Of a stretch of DNA of 64,000 bases, positions 29,344 through 39,423 are shown one piece after another. Below the pieces are notes generated by a model. It worked only from the letters and a program-made list of their open reading frames with translations. It was not told the DNA's origin and ran no database searches. Position 1 is the first letter of the stretch, and every line of letters starts with the position of its first letter. Source of the stretch: Paracoccaceae bacterium (lineage in GTDB: Bacteria; Pseudomonadota; Alphaproteobacteria; Rhodobacterales; Rhodobacteraceae); the NCBI GenBank assembly GCA_012103375.1, contig WLWX01000001.1, positions 3,204,492 to 3,268,491 of the forward strand. The letters run 5' to 3'. A program made the position numbers and the translations under genes.

Positions 29344-30398
29344 AAGCGTTTCGGCTTGAACCTGAATCGCGAGGGATTCCCTTGAGACCTGATCTGTGAT
29401 TCATCCTGTTTGGGAGGATGGATCATGTCAGCACCTTTGCCATCTGCGCTTCGGATACGGTTTCAGAGATACATTGAAGAAGGGTTGAGCGGGCGCGCGG
29501 CGGCGTTGCGGTTGAAGCTGTCGCCTGCCACAGGCGCGCGGTGGGCGCGTCAGGTGAGGATGAAGGGTCATGCGGAACCTGCCCGGCAGGGACCGCCGCG
29601 CGGCAAGGGAAAGCTGGCTCCGCATCGGGAATTCTTTGAGGAGTTGATCGCACAAGACCCTGACATCACGCTCTTTGAGTTGCGTAATGCGCTGGCCGAT
29701 GCAGAGGGTGTGCGGGTGCATCACTCCTCCATCGCCAACCTTCTGTCCCGGCTCGGCTTCACGTACAAAAAAAGTCGCTGGTCGCAACCGAGCGCCGCCG
29801 CGCCAAGGTAAGGCAGCAACGGGCCGACTGGTTCAGATACCGCTCGCCAGCCATTGCGACCTTTCCTGAGCGCGTTGTCTTTATTGACGAAACCGCAGTG
29901 AAGACAAACCTCACGCGCCTACGCGGCAGAGCCAAGCGCGGTAAGCGCCTGACGATGGATGCGCCCTTCGGAAGCTGGGGAACCCAAACCTTGATCGCGG
30001 GCCTGACCCAAGGCGCGCTGATCGCACCTTGGGTCATCAAGGGAGCGATAGATGGCCCCGCCTTCGCGGCCTACATCCGCGAAGTGCTGGTCCCCGAGAT
30101 CAACCCCGGCACTGTCGTCATTCTCGACAACCTGGCAACCCACCGGAATAAGGAGGCGACGCAGGCTTTACGCAATCACGGCTGCTGGTTCCTTTACCTG
30201 CCACCGTACTCGCCCGACCTGAATCCCATCGAGCAGGCCTTCTCTAAACTGAAAGCCCATTTGCGACGGATCGGGGCCAGGTCCTTTACCCAGGTCTTCG
30301 AAGCAATCGGAGCAATCTGCGATCTCTACGACCCAGTAGAATGCTGGAACTACTTTAAGGCCGCCGGATATGTCTCAGGTTAATGTCGAAACGCTTTA
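29342..30398 (+). mobile_element. IS630-family insertion sequence, copy 4 (complete)
   Basis: 1053 bp (29344-30396) with TA at 29342-29343 and 30397-30398. Immediately adjacent to the IS5 element, both inserted in the gene following BKACE. Confidence 0.95.
29425..30383 (+). CDS. IS630 family transposase (two frames, -1 frameshift)
   Basis: Identical layout to copy 2, including Pro in DAPFGSWG. Frame 1 from ATG 29425, slippage at the A7 run near 29770, catalytic frame to 30383. Confidence 0.9.
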
Positions 30399-30505
30399 GG
30401 AGGTTTTACGATGCTACACGTCAATGATTCGTGGCCGCTTCCCATGGCAGAATTTGAGAAGCCCCAGCACTCAAAAAGTAGTGTTGTGAAGGCAGGAAAG
30501 GCGCT

Positions 30506-30641
30506 TCGACAGCACATCGCCTCCGCCCGGTGTGAACATCGTCATCATCATGACCGAGCCGTCTGGCTTCCATTCGGCAAGTGCAGGCCCCGCCATCAGG
30601 CCGAGCGCCACCGTCGCGCCCGCAAGCATTTGTTTCAGCAT
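30506..30641 (-). pseudogene. TctC-type tricarboxylate-binding protein, 5' fragment
   Basis: Reverse strand from ATG 30641 (behind GGGAGGATT): a signal peptide, MLKQMLAGATVALGLMAGPA, then WKPDGSVMMMTMFTPGGG, the beginning of periplasmic binding proteins of tripartite tricarboxylate transporters. It is cut after about 45 codons at a junction with the opposite-strand split gene. No insertion element lies at the junction. Confidence 0.65.
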
Positions 30642-30669
30642 GTGAATCCTCCCTAGGATTTTCGTTGAG

Positions 30670-30838
30670 TTACAGTTCAAAGGATTTGATCAACCGATTC
30701 TGATGCGTCTTTTCGGGGTACAACCCCTGATCGCGATATTCATCGGAGTGCATGACCTCTGCCCCTTCCGCGTCGGCTGGCCCTGAAAGCGGCGGTTGCA
30801 GATCATATGTCGAGCGGTTCGAGGTACTGAAGCAACGC
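30670..30838 (-). pseudogene. C-terminal remnant of an unrecognised gene
   Basis: An open reverse frame ends at the TAA at 30670-30672 with EVMHSDEYRDQGLYPEKTHQ and NRLIKSFEL. It lies 29 bp upstream of the TctC-type start on the same strand, so the two were probably an operon. Its upstream part is missing, because the EamA gene ends at 30842. I do not recognise the family. Confidence 0.35.
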
Positions 30839-30841
30839 CGC

Positions 30842-31777
30842 TCAGCCTTGCGGCGTCATGACTTTGCGGCCTTTGGCGCGCTCCAAACCCAACTGGCGTT
30901 CGCGCCAGATAATCAGCACGCCGGCCGCAACCACCAGCGTGGTACCCCCCAGCATGATCCCTGTTGGCACCTCTCCGAACAGGAAAAACCCGATCCCAAG
31001 CGCCAGCAACATTGACGCGTAATCGAACGGGGCCACAACCGACACATCGGCATATCGGTACGCGCTTGTGGCGAACATCTGCGCAATCCCACCCAGCAAA
31101 CCGGCCCCGATCAGCAGCGCGGCTTCGCCCGATGTCGGCCAGACCCAGCCGAACGGCACCGTCAGCAACGACAAGCACGACGCCGTCACCGAAAACCAGA
31201 ATACGATTGCATTGGTCGATTCCGTGACCACCAGTTTTCGCACAAAGACCTGGGCCAATGCAGCACAGATTGCACTGGCCAGAACCACCATGGCCCCCAA
31301 CGCCATCCTATCGCCGCCCGCACTGATGTCACCCAACCGCGGCGACAGGATAATCAGCACCCCGGCCAGCCCCAACGCCACAGCGGTCAGTCGGAACGCC
31401 CGCACCTGCTCGCCCAGAAACATCGCCGCAAAGATCACCACCATCAACGGAGAGGCGTATTGAATCGCCTTCACCTCGGCAAACGGCAGCAAAGCAAGAC
31501 CCGTAAAGCTAAGCCCCATCGCGGTCGTCCCGACCAACCCGCGCCAGACATGGGACATCGGTTCGACCACGCGCAACCCACCACGAATTCCGCCACGCAG
31601 GATCAGTGCGCCAAAGATGACCGGGATGGCGAAAAATGATCGGAAGAACACCGCTTCGCCCGGGGGCACCCGCCCAGATGCCGACTTGATCAACGCCGCC
31701 ATGATCACGAACAGCGTCACCGCCGCCAGCTTTAGGGCAATGGCGCGAAATGGCTGTGCGGATGCGGCGCGGCTCAT
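30842..31777 (-). CDS. EamA/DMT family transporter
   Basis: 311 aa with about ten transmembrane segments in two EamA repeats (residues 10-145 and 155-290). The first begins [20 protein letters not shown] and holds [20 protein letters not shown]; the second holds [20 protein letters not shown]. Family members are metabolite exporters of the inner membrane; substrate unknown. It overlaps queG by 4 bp and is probably co-transcribed with it. Confidence 0.92.
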   Translation of the reverse strand: MSRAASAQPFRAIALKLAAVTLFVIMAALIKSASGRVPPGEAVFFRSFFAIPVIFGALILRGGIRGGLRVVEPMSHVWRGLVGTTAMGLSFTGLALLPFAEVKAIQYASPLMVVIFAAMFLGEQVRAFRLTAVALGLAGVLIILSPRLGDISAGGDRMALGAMVVLASAICAALAQVFVRKLVVTESTNAIVFWFSVTASCLSLLTVPFGWVWPTSGEAALLIGAGLLGGIAQMFATSAYRYADVSVVAPFDYASMLLALGIGFFLFGEVPTGIMLGGTTLVVAAGVLIIWRERQLGLERAKGRKVMTPQG

Positions 31778-32826
31778 GTCACCTGCAACCGCGCAGCGGC
31801 CCAGCGCCCCGCATCCGCAACCACCCCGTCCTCATCCGCCGCCAGCGCCTGCGCCACCGGGATCAGCTCTGCATTGCCCGAGTTTCCAACAGCATAACCC
31901 ACGTTGCGCACAAACCGGTTGCGCCCGATCCGCTTGATGGCCGAGCCTGAGAACATCGCCCTGAACCCCGCATCATCAAGCACCGCCAACTCCGCAAGTT
32001 TCGGCGCACGTAGATCACCGCGTGCGGCGTATTTCACATCGCTGGCCGCAACGGCAAACTTGTTCCAGGGGCAAACCGCCAGACAGTCGTCACAGCCATA
32101 GATCCGGTTGCCCATCAACGGGCGCAGGTCTTCCGCCACCGGACCGTCATGCTCGATCGTCAGATAGGAAATGCACCGCCGCGCATCCAGCTGGAACGGG
32201 GCCGGAAAGGCATCTGTCGGACATATATCCAGACAGGCCGTGCACGTGCCGCAGTTCTCGGATTCCGGCGCATCGGGCTCTAATTCAAGCGTCGTGAAGA
32301 TCGCCCCTAGGAACATCCAGTTCCCCAGATCGCGCCCCAGAAGGTTGGTGTGCTTGCCCTGCCAGCCCAGCCCGGCGGCCTCGGCCAGCGGTTTTTCCAT
32401 CACCGGGGCGGTGTCGACAAACACCTTGATCTCGGCCCCCTCAGCCTGATCGATCAACCACCGCCCAAGCCGTTTCAGCCGTTTCTTGACGACATCATGA
32501 TAATCCCGGTTCTGCGCATAGACGCTGATCGCCGCCCGATCCCGCCGCTCCAGAACCTCCAGCGGATTATGATCTTGCGTATAACTTTCGGCCAGCATGA
32601 TGACCGAGCGTGCTTCGGGCCACAGCGCGGCCGGATCACCGCGCCATTCCACCCGCCGCTCCATCCAACCCATCTGCCCGTTCTGCCCGGCCGCCAGCCA
32701 GTCGGATAACCGCCCGGCGGCCTGCGGTATCGCATCAGGCCTCGTAATGCGACATTTCGCGAACCCTTCTGCCTTTGCCTGATCTACAAGCTGCACTTTC
32801 AGCGCAGAGCGCTCTGATCCCATCAT
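31774..32826 (-). CDS. queG: Epoxyqueuosine reductase
   Basis: About 350 aa from [13 protein letters not shown]; a further 19-codon extension is open but atypical. It carries the two 4Fe-4S motifs of QueG ([16 protein letters not shown] near residue 195 and [13 protein letters not shown] near residue 250) and the cobalamin-binding N-terminal domain ([24 protein letters not shown]). QueG performs the last step of queuosine synthesis, reducing epoxyqueuosine in tRNA. The downstream EamA gene overlaps it. Confidence 0.94.
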   Translation of the reverse strand: MMGSERSALKVQLVDQAKAEGFAKCRITRPDAIPQAAGRLSDWLAAGQNGQMGWMERRVEWRGDPAALWPEARSVIMLAESYTQDHNPLEVLERRDRAAISVYAQNRDYHDVVKKRLKRLGRWLIDQAEGAEIKVFVDTAPVMEKPLAEAAGLGWQGKHTNLLGRDLGNWMFLGAIFTTLELEPDAPESENCGTCTACLDICPTDAFPAPFQLDARRCISYLTIEHDGPVAEDLRPLMGNRIYGCDDCLAVCPWNKFAVAASDVKYAARGDLRAPKLAELAVLDDAGFRAMFSGSAIKRIGRNRFVRNVGYAVGNSGNAELIPVAQALAADEDGVVADAGRWAAARLQVT

Positions 32827-32916
32827 TGACCCAAAAATATCCTCGGGGGGTGTCCTTGGACGCGCCACTGGTCCGAGCGACAATGACGACAGCCAGACAG
32901 CCCCCAGCCGCCAACC

Positions 32917-33582
32917 TCAGAAATCAAGGTCAGCATAATGCGCAGGCGGCGGAAATCCCGGAACCGCATCGGCCAGCAACGACCGGAAGGCCGGGCGCGA
33001 CTTGATCTTGGCATACCAGTCGCGCACACCGTTCACCCGCGTCCAATCCACGTCCGAGATATAATCCAGCGCGCTCAGATGCGCCGCCCCGGCGAAATCG
33101 GCCAGGCTCATCGCGTCGCCGGCCAGCCAGCGTCGCTGATCCAGCAGTTCTTCCAGATAAAGCAGATGGAACTTGATCGCCTTGGCGCCTGCCTTGACGT
33201 TGCCGCTGTCGGGATACCCCGCGCCGGTCAGCTTCTTGTTCACCCGCTCATAAAGCAGCTTCGACGTCACCTCGGTATGGAACGTGTCATCAAACCAGGA
33301 AACCAGGCGGCGCACCTCATAACGCTCCTTGGCATCGACCGGCATTAGCGGCGGGTTCGGATGGCGCATCTCGATGAACTCGCAGATAGGCGTCGATTCG
33401 GACATGAACTCCCCATCCGCCTTCAGAACCGGCACTTTGCCAGCCGGATTGCGGCGCATGAACTCGGGATCTTTCAGCCAGTATTTTTCCTCGACCAGTT
33501 CCACTTCGATCTTCTTTTCGGCCAGCACCAGGCGGACCTTGCGGCAAAACGGCGACAGCGGAGCGTGAAACAGGCGGATCAT
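32917..33582 (-). CDS. Glutathione S-transferase family protein
   Basis: 221 aa. The thioredoxin-like N-terminal domain has the catalytic-region motif HAPLSPFCRKVRLVLAEK, then NPAGKVPVLKADGEFMSEST (the cis-Pro and Glu-Ser glutathione site). The all-helical C-terminal domain contains AGDAMSLADFAGAAHLSALD. The usual SxxC is replaced by SPFC, as in many bacterial GSTs. Same strand as queG, about 90 bp upstream of it. Confidence 0.93.
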   Translation of the reverse strand: MIRLFHAPLSPFCRKVRLVLAEKKIEVELVEEKYWLKDPEFMRRNPAGKVPVLKADGEFMSESTPICEFIEMRHPNPPLMPVDAKERYEVRRLVSWFDDTFHTEVTSKLLYERVNKKLTGAGYPDSGNVKAGAKAIKFHLLYLEELLDQRRWLAGDAMSLADFAGAAHLSALDYISDVDWTRVNGVRDWYAKIKSRPAFRSLLADAVPGFPPPAHYADLDF

Positions 33583-33649
33583 CGGCGGACCTTCGGTGAT
33601 TGGTGTTGCCCTTCAATGCCGCGAAGCGCGCCGGGGTTCAATGGGCGGA

Positions 33650-34384
33650 TCATCCTTCAAAGCAGGACGCGCGGCCATCCGCACGGATTGTGGCGGCCCC
33701 GTCGATGATTGCCTGCGCCCGGCGGCGCACAAAATCCGTCGGTTTCGCGGCCGAGCGCGTTTTGGGGCTGGGCAGCATCGCGGCCAACCGCGCCGCCTGC
33801 ACTTGCGTCAGCTTGCCCGGATCGGTTCGGAAATATGTCCGGGCCGCGGCCTCTACCCCGAAAACACCTTCGTCAAATTCTGCGACGTTCAGGTATACCT
33901 CAAGGATGCGTCGCTTGGTCCAGATCAGTTCGACCAGCGGCGTAAGGCTCGCCTCCAGCGCTTTCCGCGGCCAGGATCGCCCCTGCCAGAGGTAGACGTT
34001 CTTGACCACCTGTTGGGACAGCGTCGATGCCCCGCGCCCGCCGCCCTCGGCCATCGCCAGACGGATCGCGGCCATATCGAAGCCCCAGTGATTGCAGAAA
34101 TTCGCATCCTCGGCGGCGACCACACTGCGGATCATCATGGGCGAGATATCCTCGAAATTGACCCACTGACGGTCGACGCTGCCCAACCGCCGCGCCTCGG
34201 CCGCCATATAAGGGGTCCGCGACGGATTCACGACAGCGTAGAAAAGCACCGCCAACAGCGCCAGGGCGACACCAAGCAACGCGCCCCGAAACGCCCAGCG
34301 CCGCAGCCAGATCCGCAGCCCGCCGGTCTTCTTCTTCTGCCTCTTGCGCCCGCGCTTTGCGGCGGGCTTTTTCGGTTTTGCCAT
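33650..34384 (-). CDS. mtgA: Monofunctional biosynthetic peptidoglycan transglycosylase
   Basis: 244 aa. A strongly basic N-terminus (KPAAKRGRKRQKKK) precedes one membrane helix (residues 33-52). The GT51 domain has SVVAAEDANFCNHWGFD (catalytic Glu), GGGRGASTLSQQVVKNVYLW and RRILEVYLNVAEFDEGVFG. It polymerises lipid II into glycan strands at the outer face of the inner membrane. MITE e lies about 50 bp upstream of its start codon. Confidence 0.95.
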   Translation of the reverse strand: MAKPKKPAAKRGRKRQKKKTGGLRIWLRRWAFRGALLGVALALLAVLFYAVVNPSRTPYMAAEARRLGSVDRQWVNFEDISPMMIRSVVAAEDANFCNHWGFDMAAIRLAMAEGGGRGASTLSQQVVKNVYLWQGRSWPRKALEASLTPLVELIWTKRRILEVYLNVAEFDEGVFGVEAAARTYFRTDPGKLTQVQAARLAAMLPSPKTRSAAKPTDFVRRRAQAIIDGAATIRADGRASCFEG

Positions 34385-34431
34385 GATGGCAGTTTACACC
34401 GGGATGCCGCCTAGATGAAACAGAAATGGCC

Positions 34432-34649
34432 GATTGTGTTGAAAAACTCCGTTTTAGGGCCTGAACGATGATTTTTCTTTCCATGCAGCCCGATCCTAAA
34501 TTTTTGGCGCGGGGGTCGGCCCAAATCGCCTACATGCGCTCACGCGCAGCCATGCGCTGTCTCGTGGTCAAAGCTTTCCGACTATTTCGCTTCATAGGTT
34601 TTCGCAAGAAATCCGCGACGCTCTGATTTCGGAGTTTTTCAACACAATC
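34432..34649 (-). mobile_element. 218-bp MITE, copy e
   Basis: Reversed copy with an exact GGCC duplication (34428-34431 and 34650-34653), intergenic between mtgA and gltB and next to palindromic repeat R2. It is in the promoter region of mtgA. Confidence 0.93.
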
Positions 34650-34684
34650 GGCCCGGAGCGGACGTTCACCGAGGCACCGCAAGC

Positions 34685-34842
34685 AGGGCGCGCGCCGGGC
34701 CGGTGGGCTGGCGCTGCGCCTTTGAGTTTGCATGATTTATGGCTCAGGTTTGGCCGTCAACTCGCTTGGAAGCGCCAAGTTCAGACCAGCGCCTGACCGG
34801 CGGGACCGGTCCGGCGCGCACCGGGCGCAGGGACAATCTGCG
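34685..34842 (+). repeat. Palindromic intergenic repeat, copy R2
   Basis: The inverted counterpart of R1 (1624-1803): the same GC-rich ends and the same core GCATGATTTATGGCTCAGGT, about 90 percent identical by eye. It lacks about 20 bp lying between two GGCGCGC motifs in R1. It lies between MITE e and the 3' end of gltB. Confidence 0.7.
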
Positions 34843-34884
34843 ACCGTCCGCGCCTGGCGATTCCCGCCCCGCGCAATCTTTCCG

Positions 34885-37800
34885 CTACTCTGCTGGGACC
34901 GCCACCGCCTCATTGCCCAGCGGATGTGCGATATGCGGCAGCATTTCTATTGGGCAAACCTGCACGAAATGGCTGCGCGACTCGTCCCAATGCTGCAGGA
35001 TTTCCGCGGCCTTGCGGCTACCGGTCTCTTCCAGATGCTGCCCGATCAGGTCTTTCAGCTGACTGGCCCAGTGGTCTTCGCTGACCGGGCAGGTCACCAG
35101 CGTTTCCATGTTCATCATCGGGGCAGAGGTCCCGTCAGGATCGTAAAGATACGCCATCCCGCCGGTCATGCCCGCACCGAAGTTTGCACCGATGCTGCCC
35201 AGGATCACCGCCACGCCGCCGGTCATGTATTCGCAACCGTTCGACCCACAGCCCTCGATCACCGTCGTCGCACCCGAATTCCGGACCGCAAAGCGTTCCC
35301 CGGCACGTCCGGCGGCAAACAGATGCCCCGCCGTTGCGCCGTAAAGCACCGTGTTGCCGATGATCGTGTTGTCCGCCGCCACCAGGGGCGAAGCCATCGG
35401 CGGGCGCACTACAACGGTGCCCCCACTCAGCCCCTTGCCGACATAATCGTTGGCATCCCCTGACACTTCCAGCTTCAGCCCCGGCGCCGCAAACGCCCCC
35501 AGCGATTGGCCCGCACTACCGGTCAGCTTGACCGTCAGATGATCCGGCATCAGCGAATTGCGCATCCCGAACCGCTGCACGATATGGCTGGACACCCGCG
35601 TTCCAATGGTCCGATGGGTGTTCCGCACGGCATAGCTCAGCTGCATCTTCTCGCCGTCTTCAAGGAACCGCCGGGCATCGCGCACAATCTCGCGGTCCAG
35701 CGTTCCGGGCACCTTGTTGCGCTTCTTTTCCCGGTCATAAACGATCCGATCCGCCCCATCGACGGTGATCAGCAGCGGGTTCAGATCCAGATCGTCCAGA
35801 TGTGCCGAGCCGCGCGACACCTGGCTCAGCAGATCGGCACGCCCGATCACCTCGTCCAAGGACCGCGCGCCCAGTTCTGCCAGAATCTCGCGCACTTCCT
35901 GGGCGTAAAACCCGATCAGATTAACCACCTTATCCGCCGTTCCGGTGAACTTCGCGCGCAGCGCGTCGTCCTGCGTACACACCCCAACCGGGCAGGTGTT
36001 CGACTGACACTGCCGCACCATGATGCAGCCCATGGCGATCAGTGCGGCGGTGCCGATCCCGTATTCCTCAGCCCCCATCATCGCCGCCATGACGATGTCA
36101 CGGCCCGTGCGCAATCCGCCATCCGTGCGCAGGGTGATCCGGTCGCGCAACTTGTTCATCGCCAGAACCTGATGCGCTTCGGTCAGACCCATCTCCCAGG
36201 GAAGCCCTGCGTATTTGATCGACGTCGCCGGGCTTGCCCCGGTGCCGCCGTTGTGGCCCGAGATCAGGATCACATCCGCCTTCGCCTTGGCGACACCGGC
36301 AGCAATCGTGCCGACCCCACTGGCCGCAACCAGCTTGACCGTCACCTTGGCGCGCGGGTTGATCTGTTTGAGGTCATAGATCAGCTGCGCCAGATCCTCG
36401 ATCGAATAGATATCGTGATGCGGCGGAGGGGATATCAGCATCACCCCCGGCGTCGAATGCCGCAGGCGCGCAATCAATTCCGTCACCTTCATCCCCGGCA
36501 ATTGCCCACCTTCACCGGGCTTGGCCCCTTGGGCGACTTTGATCTCCAACTCTTCGCAGTTGTTCAGATACTCAGCCGTCACCCCAAAGCGCCCGCTGGC
36601 GACCTGTTTGATCTTCGCACTCGGGTTGTCGCCATTGGGTTCGGGCGTGAAATGCGCCGGATCCTCGCCACCCTCACCGGAATCCGACTTTGCGCCGATC
36701 CGGTTCATCGCCACGTTCAGGGTCTTATGCGCCTCGGGCGACAGCGCGCCAAGGCTCATCCCTGGTGTGACGAACCGCTTGCGGATGCTGGTGATGCTTT
36801 CGACTTCCTCAATCGGCAGCGGCTTGCCCAGCGGTTTGAAATCCATCAGGTCCCGCAGATGGATCGGCGGGGCGGAGCGCATTTTGGCGGAATACTGCTT
36901 CCAGATTTCAAAACTGCTGCGCGTGCAGGCCGCCTGCAACATGTGCATCGCGGTCGCTTCCCAGGCATGCGTTTCGCCCGATTTCCGCGCCTTGTAAAAT
37001 CCGCCAATCGGCAGGATGTCGGTGCCGCCCTGCCAGCCAAGCGCGTGCACCTCGGCCACCTTGCGTTGGATGCCGGAAACACCGATCCCGGAGATTCGGC
37101 TGTGCATGCCGGGGAAATATTCGGCGACCATGGCGCGGCTCAGCCCCACAGCCTCGAAATTCAAGCCACCGCGATAGGATGAGATGACGCTGATCCCCAT
37201 TTTCGCGATGATCTTCAACAAGCCCTGGTCGATGGCATTGCGATATCGCGCCATCGCTTCGGTCAGGGTGCCGTCGATCAGCCCACGATCCACCCGGTCG
37301 GCAATTGAATCTTCGGCCAGATAGGGGTTCACCACCGTCGCGCCACAGCCGATCAGCACCGCGAAGTAATGCGGGTCGATACACTCGGCGGACCGCACAT
37401 TCAGCGAACAGAAGGTCCTGAGGCCCTGCCGCGTCAGCCAGGAATGCACGGCACTGGTCGCCAGGATCATCGGCATCGCCACGCGACCCTCGCCCTGATC
37501 TTGATCGGTCAGGATCAAATGCCCCGCGCCCGACCGCACGGCGTCTTCGGCCTCCGAACGCACCCGCGCCAGGGCCGCATTCAGCGCCCCGGCCCCCTCA
37601 TCAACGCCGAAGGTACAGTCGATGGTCGTGCAGGGCGCATCAAAGGCCTGAACCAGTTTGTCGAACTGCGCGTTCCCCACGAAGGGGCTGTCCAGCACCA
37701 GAATCTCGGTCTGGCTGGAATCCTCGTCCAGCACGTTCTTGAGGTTGCCGAACCGTGTCTTCAGACTCATCACCCGGTATTCGCGAAGGCTGTCAATCGG

Positions 37801-39423
37801 CGGGTTCGTCACCTGGCTGAAGTTCTGCCGGAAGAAATGGCTGAGCGGTCTGTACTTGGTGCTCAGCACGGCGCTGGGCGTGTCGTCGCCCATCGAGGCC
37901 AGCGTCTCTTTGCCGTCCTCGGCCATGGGGGCCAGGATCTGCTCAAGTTCCTCCAGTGAATACCCCGCCGCGATCTGCCGCTTGCGCAGCTCTGCGCCCG
38001 AGAACATCGGCGCTTCGGTCACGCCCGTCAGCGCGCCATCCATCTCGTTAATCCGCCCGACCCATTCACCGAACGGCAGCGCCGCTGACATCGCGTTCTT
38101 CAGGTCCGCGTCATGGAACAACGCCCCCTTGCCCATATGAACGCCGATCATCTGGCCCGGCCCCAATGCGCCTTTTTCGACCACATGCGCCTCATCCACC
38201 GGCACCATCCCGGCCTCGGACCCGGCAATCAGCATCCCGTCACCGGTCACAACATAGCGCATCGGTCTGAGGCCATTGCGGTCCAGCCCGGCGCAGACCC
38301 AGCGCCCGTCGGTCATGGCCAGTGCCGCAGGGCCGTCCCAGGGTTCCATGACCGAGTTGCAGTAGGAATACATATCCGTCCAGGGCTTGGGCAGATCGAT
38401 CGCCTGCTTTGACCAGCTTTCCGGCACCATCATCGTCTTTGCCATTGGTGCCGACCGCCCGGCACGCACCAGAACCTCGAACACCGCATCCAGCGCTGCC
38501 GAGTCACTCGACCCCTGCGCCACGATCGGCTTGATATCTTCGGCCATATCGCCAAACGCCGAGGACGCCATGCGAATCTCGTGGCTTTTCATCCAGTTGA
38601 GGTTGCCGCGCAGGGTGTTGATTTCCCCGTTATGGGCCAGCATCCGGAACGGCTGCGCCAGCCACCATTGCGGGAAGGTGTTGGTGGAATAGCGCTGGTG
38701 ATAAATGGCAAACGCACTTTCGAACCGGTCATCCATCAGGTCGGGGTAGAACTCGGCCACCTGCTCGGCCAGCATCATGCCTTTGTAGATGATCGACCGG
38801 CAGGAGAGGGAGCAGATATACAGTTGAGGCACCTGCGCCGCCGCCGCCGCCTTTTCGATCCGGCGGCGGATCACGTAAAGTTCCCGCTCAAACGTCTCTT
38901 CATCCACGCCCTTGGCGTTGGAGATCAGGATCTGCTCAATCTCTGGCCGCGTTGCATTGGCCTTGTCACCCAGGCAAGAGACATCGACCGGCACATGCCG
39001 CCAGCCATAGATGTAATAGCCCATGCGCAGAACTTCGGTTTCTACAATGGTCCGGCAGGTCTCCTGCGCCCCGAAATCCGTGCGCGGCAGGAACACCTGC
39101 CCGACGGCAATCAGCTCATCCGCGCGGGGTTCATGGCCGGTGCGCTTGACCTGATCATAAAAGAACGGAACCGGAATCTGAACGTGGATGCCCGCCCCAT
39201 CGCCGGTCTTGCCATCGGCATCAACCGCGCCCCGGTGCCAGACCGCTTTGAGCGCATCAATGCCGTTCTCAACCACCTTGCGCGATTTGGTCCCGTTCAC
39301 AGAAACCACAAGGCCCACGCCGCAGGACGAATGCTCATCTTCAGCGGAATAGAGGCTGTTTTCGTCCATAAAGGCGCGCCTGGCTTCCTCGGCGGCGGCC
39401 CAGTTGGGGTCAAATTCGGTCAT
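34885..39423 (-). CDS. gltB: Glutamate synthase (NADPH) large subunit
   Basis: 1512 aa, normal for bacterial GltB. The class II amidotransferase domain begins at the conserved Cys in EDEHSSCGVGLVVSVNG (about residue 34, after a propeptide-like stretch). The FMN/synthase domain holds LISGHNGGTGASPATSIKYA, the 3Fe-4S ligands are in GCIMVRQCQSNTCPVGVCTQ, and a C-terminal GXGXG beta-helix domain closes the protein. It transfers the glutamine amide to 2-oxoglutarate with GltD. Its start overlaps the stop of an upstream GFA gene (ATGA), placing it last in a gltD-GFA-GFA-gltB unit. Confidence 0.97.
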   Translation of the reverse strand: MTEFDPNWAAAEEARRAFMDENSLYSAEDEHSSCGVGLVVSVNGTKSRKVVENGIDALKAVWHRGAVDADGKTGDGAGIHVQIPVPFFYDQVKRTGHEPRADELIAVGQVFLPRTDFGAQETCRTIVETEVLRMGYYIYGWRHVPVDVSCLGDKANATRPEIEQILISNAKGVDEETFERELYVIRRRIEKAAAAAQVPQLYICSLSCRSIIYKGMMLAEQVAEFYPDLMDDRFESAFAIYHQRYSTNTFPQWWLAQPFRMLAHNGEINTLRGNLNWMKSHEIRMASSAFGDMAEDIKPIVAQGSSDSAALDAVFEVLVRAGRSAPMAKTMMVPESWSKQAIDLPKPWTDMYSYCNSVMEPWDGPAALAMTDGRWVCAGLDRNGLRPMRYVVTGDGMLIAGSEAGMVPVDEAHVVEKGALGPGQMIGVHMGKGALFHDADLKNAMSAALPFGEWVGRINEMDGALTGVTEAPMFSGAELRKRQIAAGYSLEELEQILAPMAEDGKETLASMGDDTPSAVLSTKYRPLSHFFRQNFSQVTNPPIDSLREYRVMSLKTRFGNLKNVLDEDSSQTEILVLDSPFVGNAQFDKLVQAFDAPCTTIDCTFGVDEGAGALNAALARVRSEAEDAVRSGAGHLILTDQDQGEGRVAMPMILATSAVHSWLTRQGLRTFCSLNVRSAECIDPHYFAVLIGCGATVVNPYLAEDSIADRVDRGLIDGTLTEAMARYRNAIDQGLLKIIAKMGISVISSYRGGLNFEAVGLSRAMVAEYFPGMHSRISGIGVSGIQRKVAEVHALGWQGGTDILPIGGFYKARKSGETHAWEATAMHMLQAACTRSSFEIWKQYSAKMRSAPPIHLRDLMDFKPLGKPLPIEEVESITSIRKRFVTPGMSLGALSPEAHKTLNVAMNRIGAKSDSGEGGEDPAHFTPEPNGDNPSAKIKQVASGRFGVTAEYLNNCEELEIKVAQGAKPGEGGQLPGMKVTELIARLRHSTPGVMLISPPPHHDIYSIEDLAQLIYDLKQINPRAKVTVKLVAASGVGTIAAGVAKAKADVILISGHNGGTGASPATSIKYAGLPWEMGLTEAHQVLAMNKLRDRITLRTDGGLRTGRDIVMAAMMGAEEYGIGTAALIAMGCIMVRQCQSNTCPVGVCTQDDALRAKFTGTADKVVNLIGFYAQEVREILAELGARSLDEVIGRADLLSQVSRGSAHLDDLDLNPLLITVDGADRIVYDREKKRNKVPGTLDREIVRDARRFLEDGEKMQLSYAVRNTHRTIGTRVSSHIVQRFGMRNSLMPDHLTVKLTGSAGQSLGAFAAPGLKLEVSGDANDYVGKGLSGGTVVVRPPMASPLVAADNTIIGNTVLYGATAGHLFAAGRAGERFAVRNSGATTVIEGCGSNGCEYMTGGVAVILGSIGANFGAGMTGGMAYLYDPDGTSAPMMNMETLVTCPVSEDHWASQLKDLIGQHLEETGSRKAAEILQHWDESRSHFVQVCPIEMLPHIAHPLGNEAVAVPAE

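Larger units (their letters stand above)
28747..30505 (+). pseudogene. Gene fragment split by IS5 and IS630 (RelA/SpoT-like start?)
   Basis: ATG ATG AAA CGA C at 28747 (behind GGGAGAACC) is cut by IS5 at 28760. Removing IS5, IS630 copy 4 and the extra TAs joins it in frame to 30397 onward, giving MMKRLGGFTMLHVNDSWPLP then MAEFEKPQHSKSSVVKAGKAL. The apparent AGGAGG at 30397 is then part of the coding sequence. The frame ends at about 30505, where truncated tctC-like sequence starts. The YSKSxVxxAG-like pattern recalls the start of RelA/SpoT-domain proteins, but that is weak evidence. Confidence 0.4.

Noticed and set aside
30399-30413. AGGAGG followed by ATG at 30411, looking like an ideal gene start after IS630
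   Set aside because: After removal of the two elements this sequence reads in frame with the ATG at 28747 as coding DNA, so the apparent ribosome site may be fortuitous, although internal initiation is possible now.
35506-37182. Long open frame (558 codons) opposite gltB
   Set aside because: Composition (His, Arg, Gln, Pro) and position match an antisense shadow of a strongly conserved gene.
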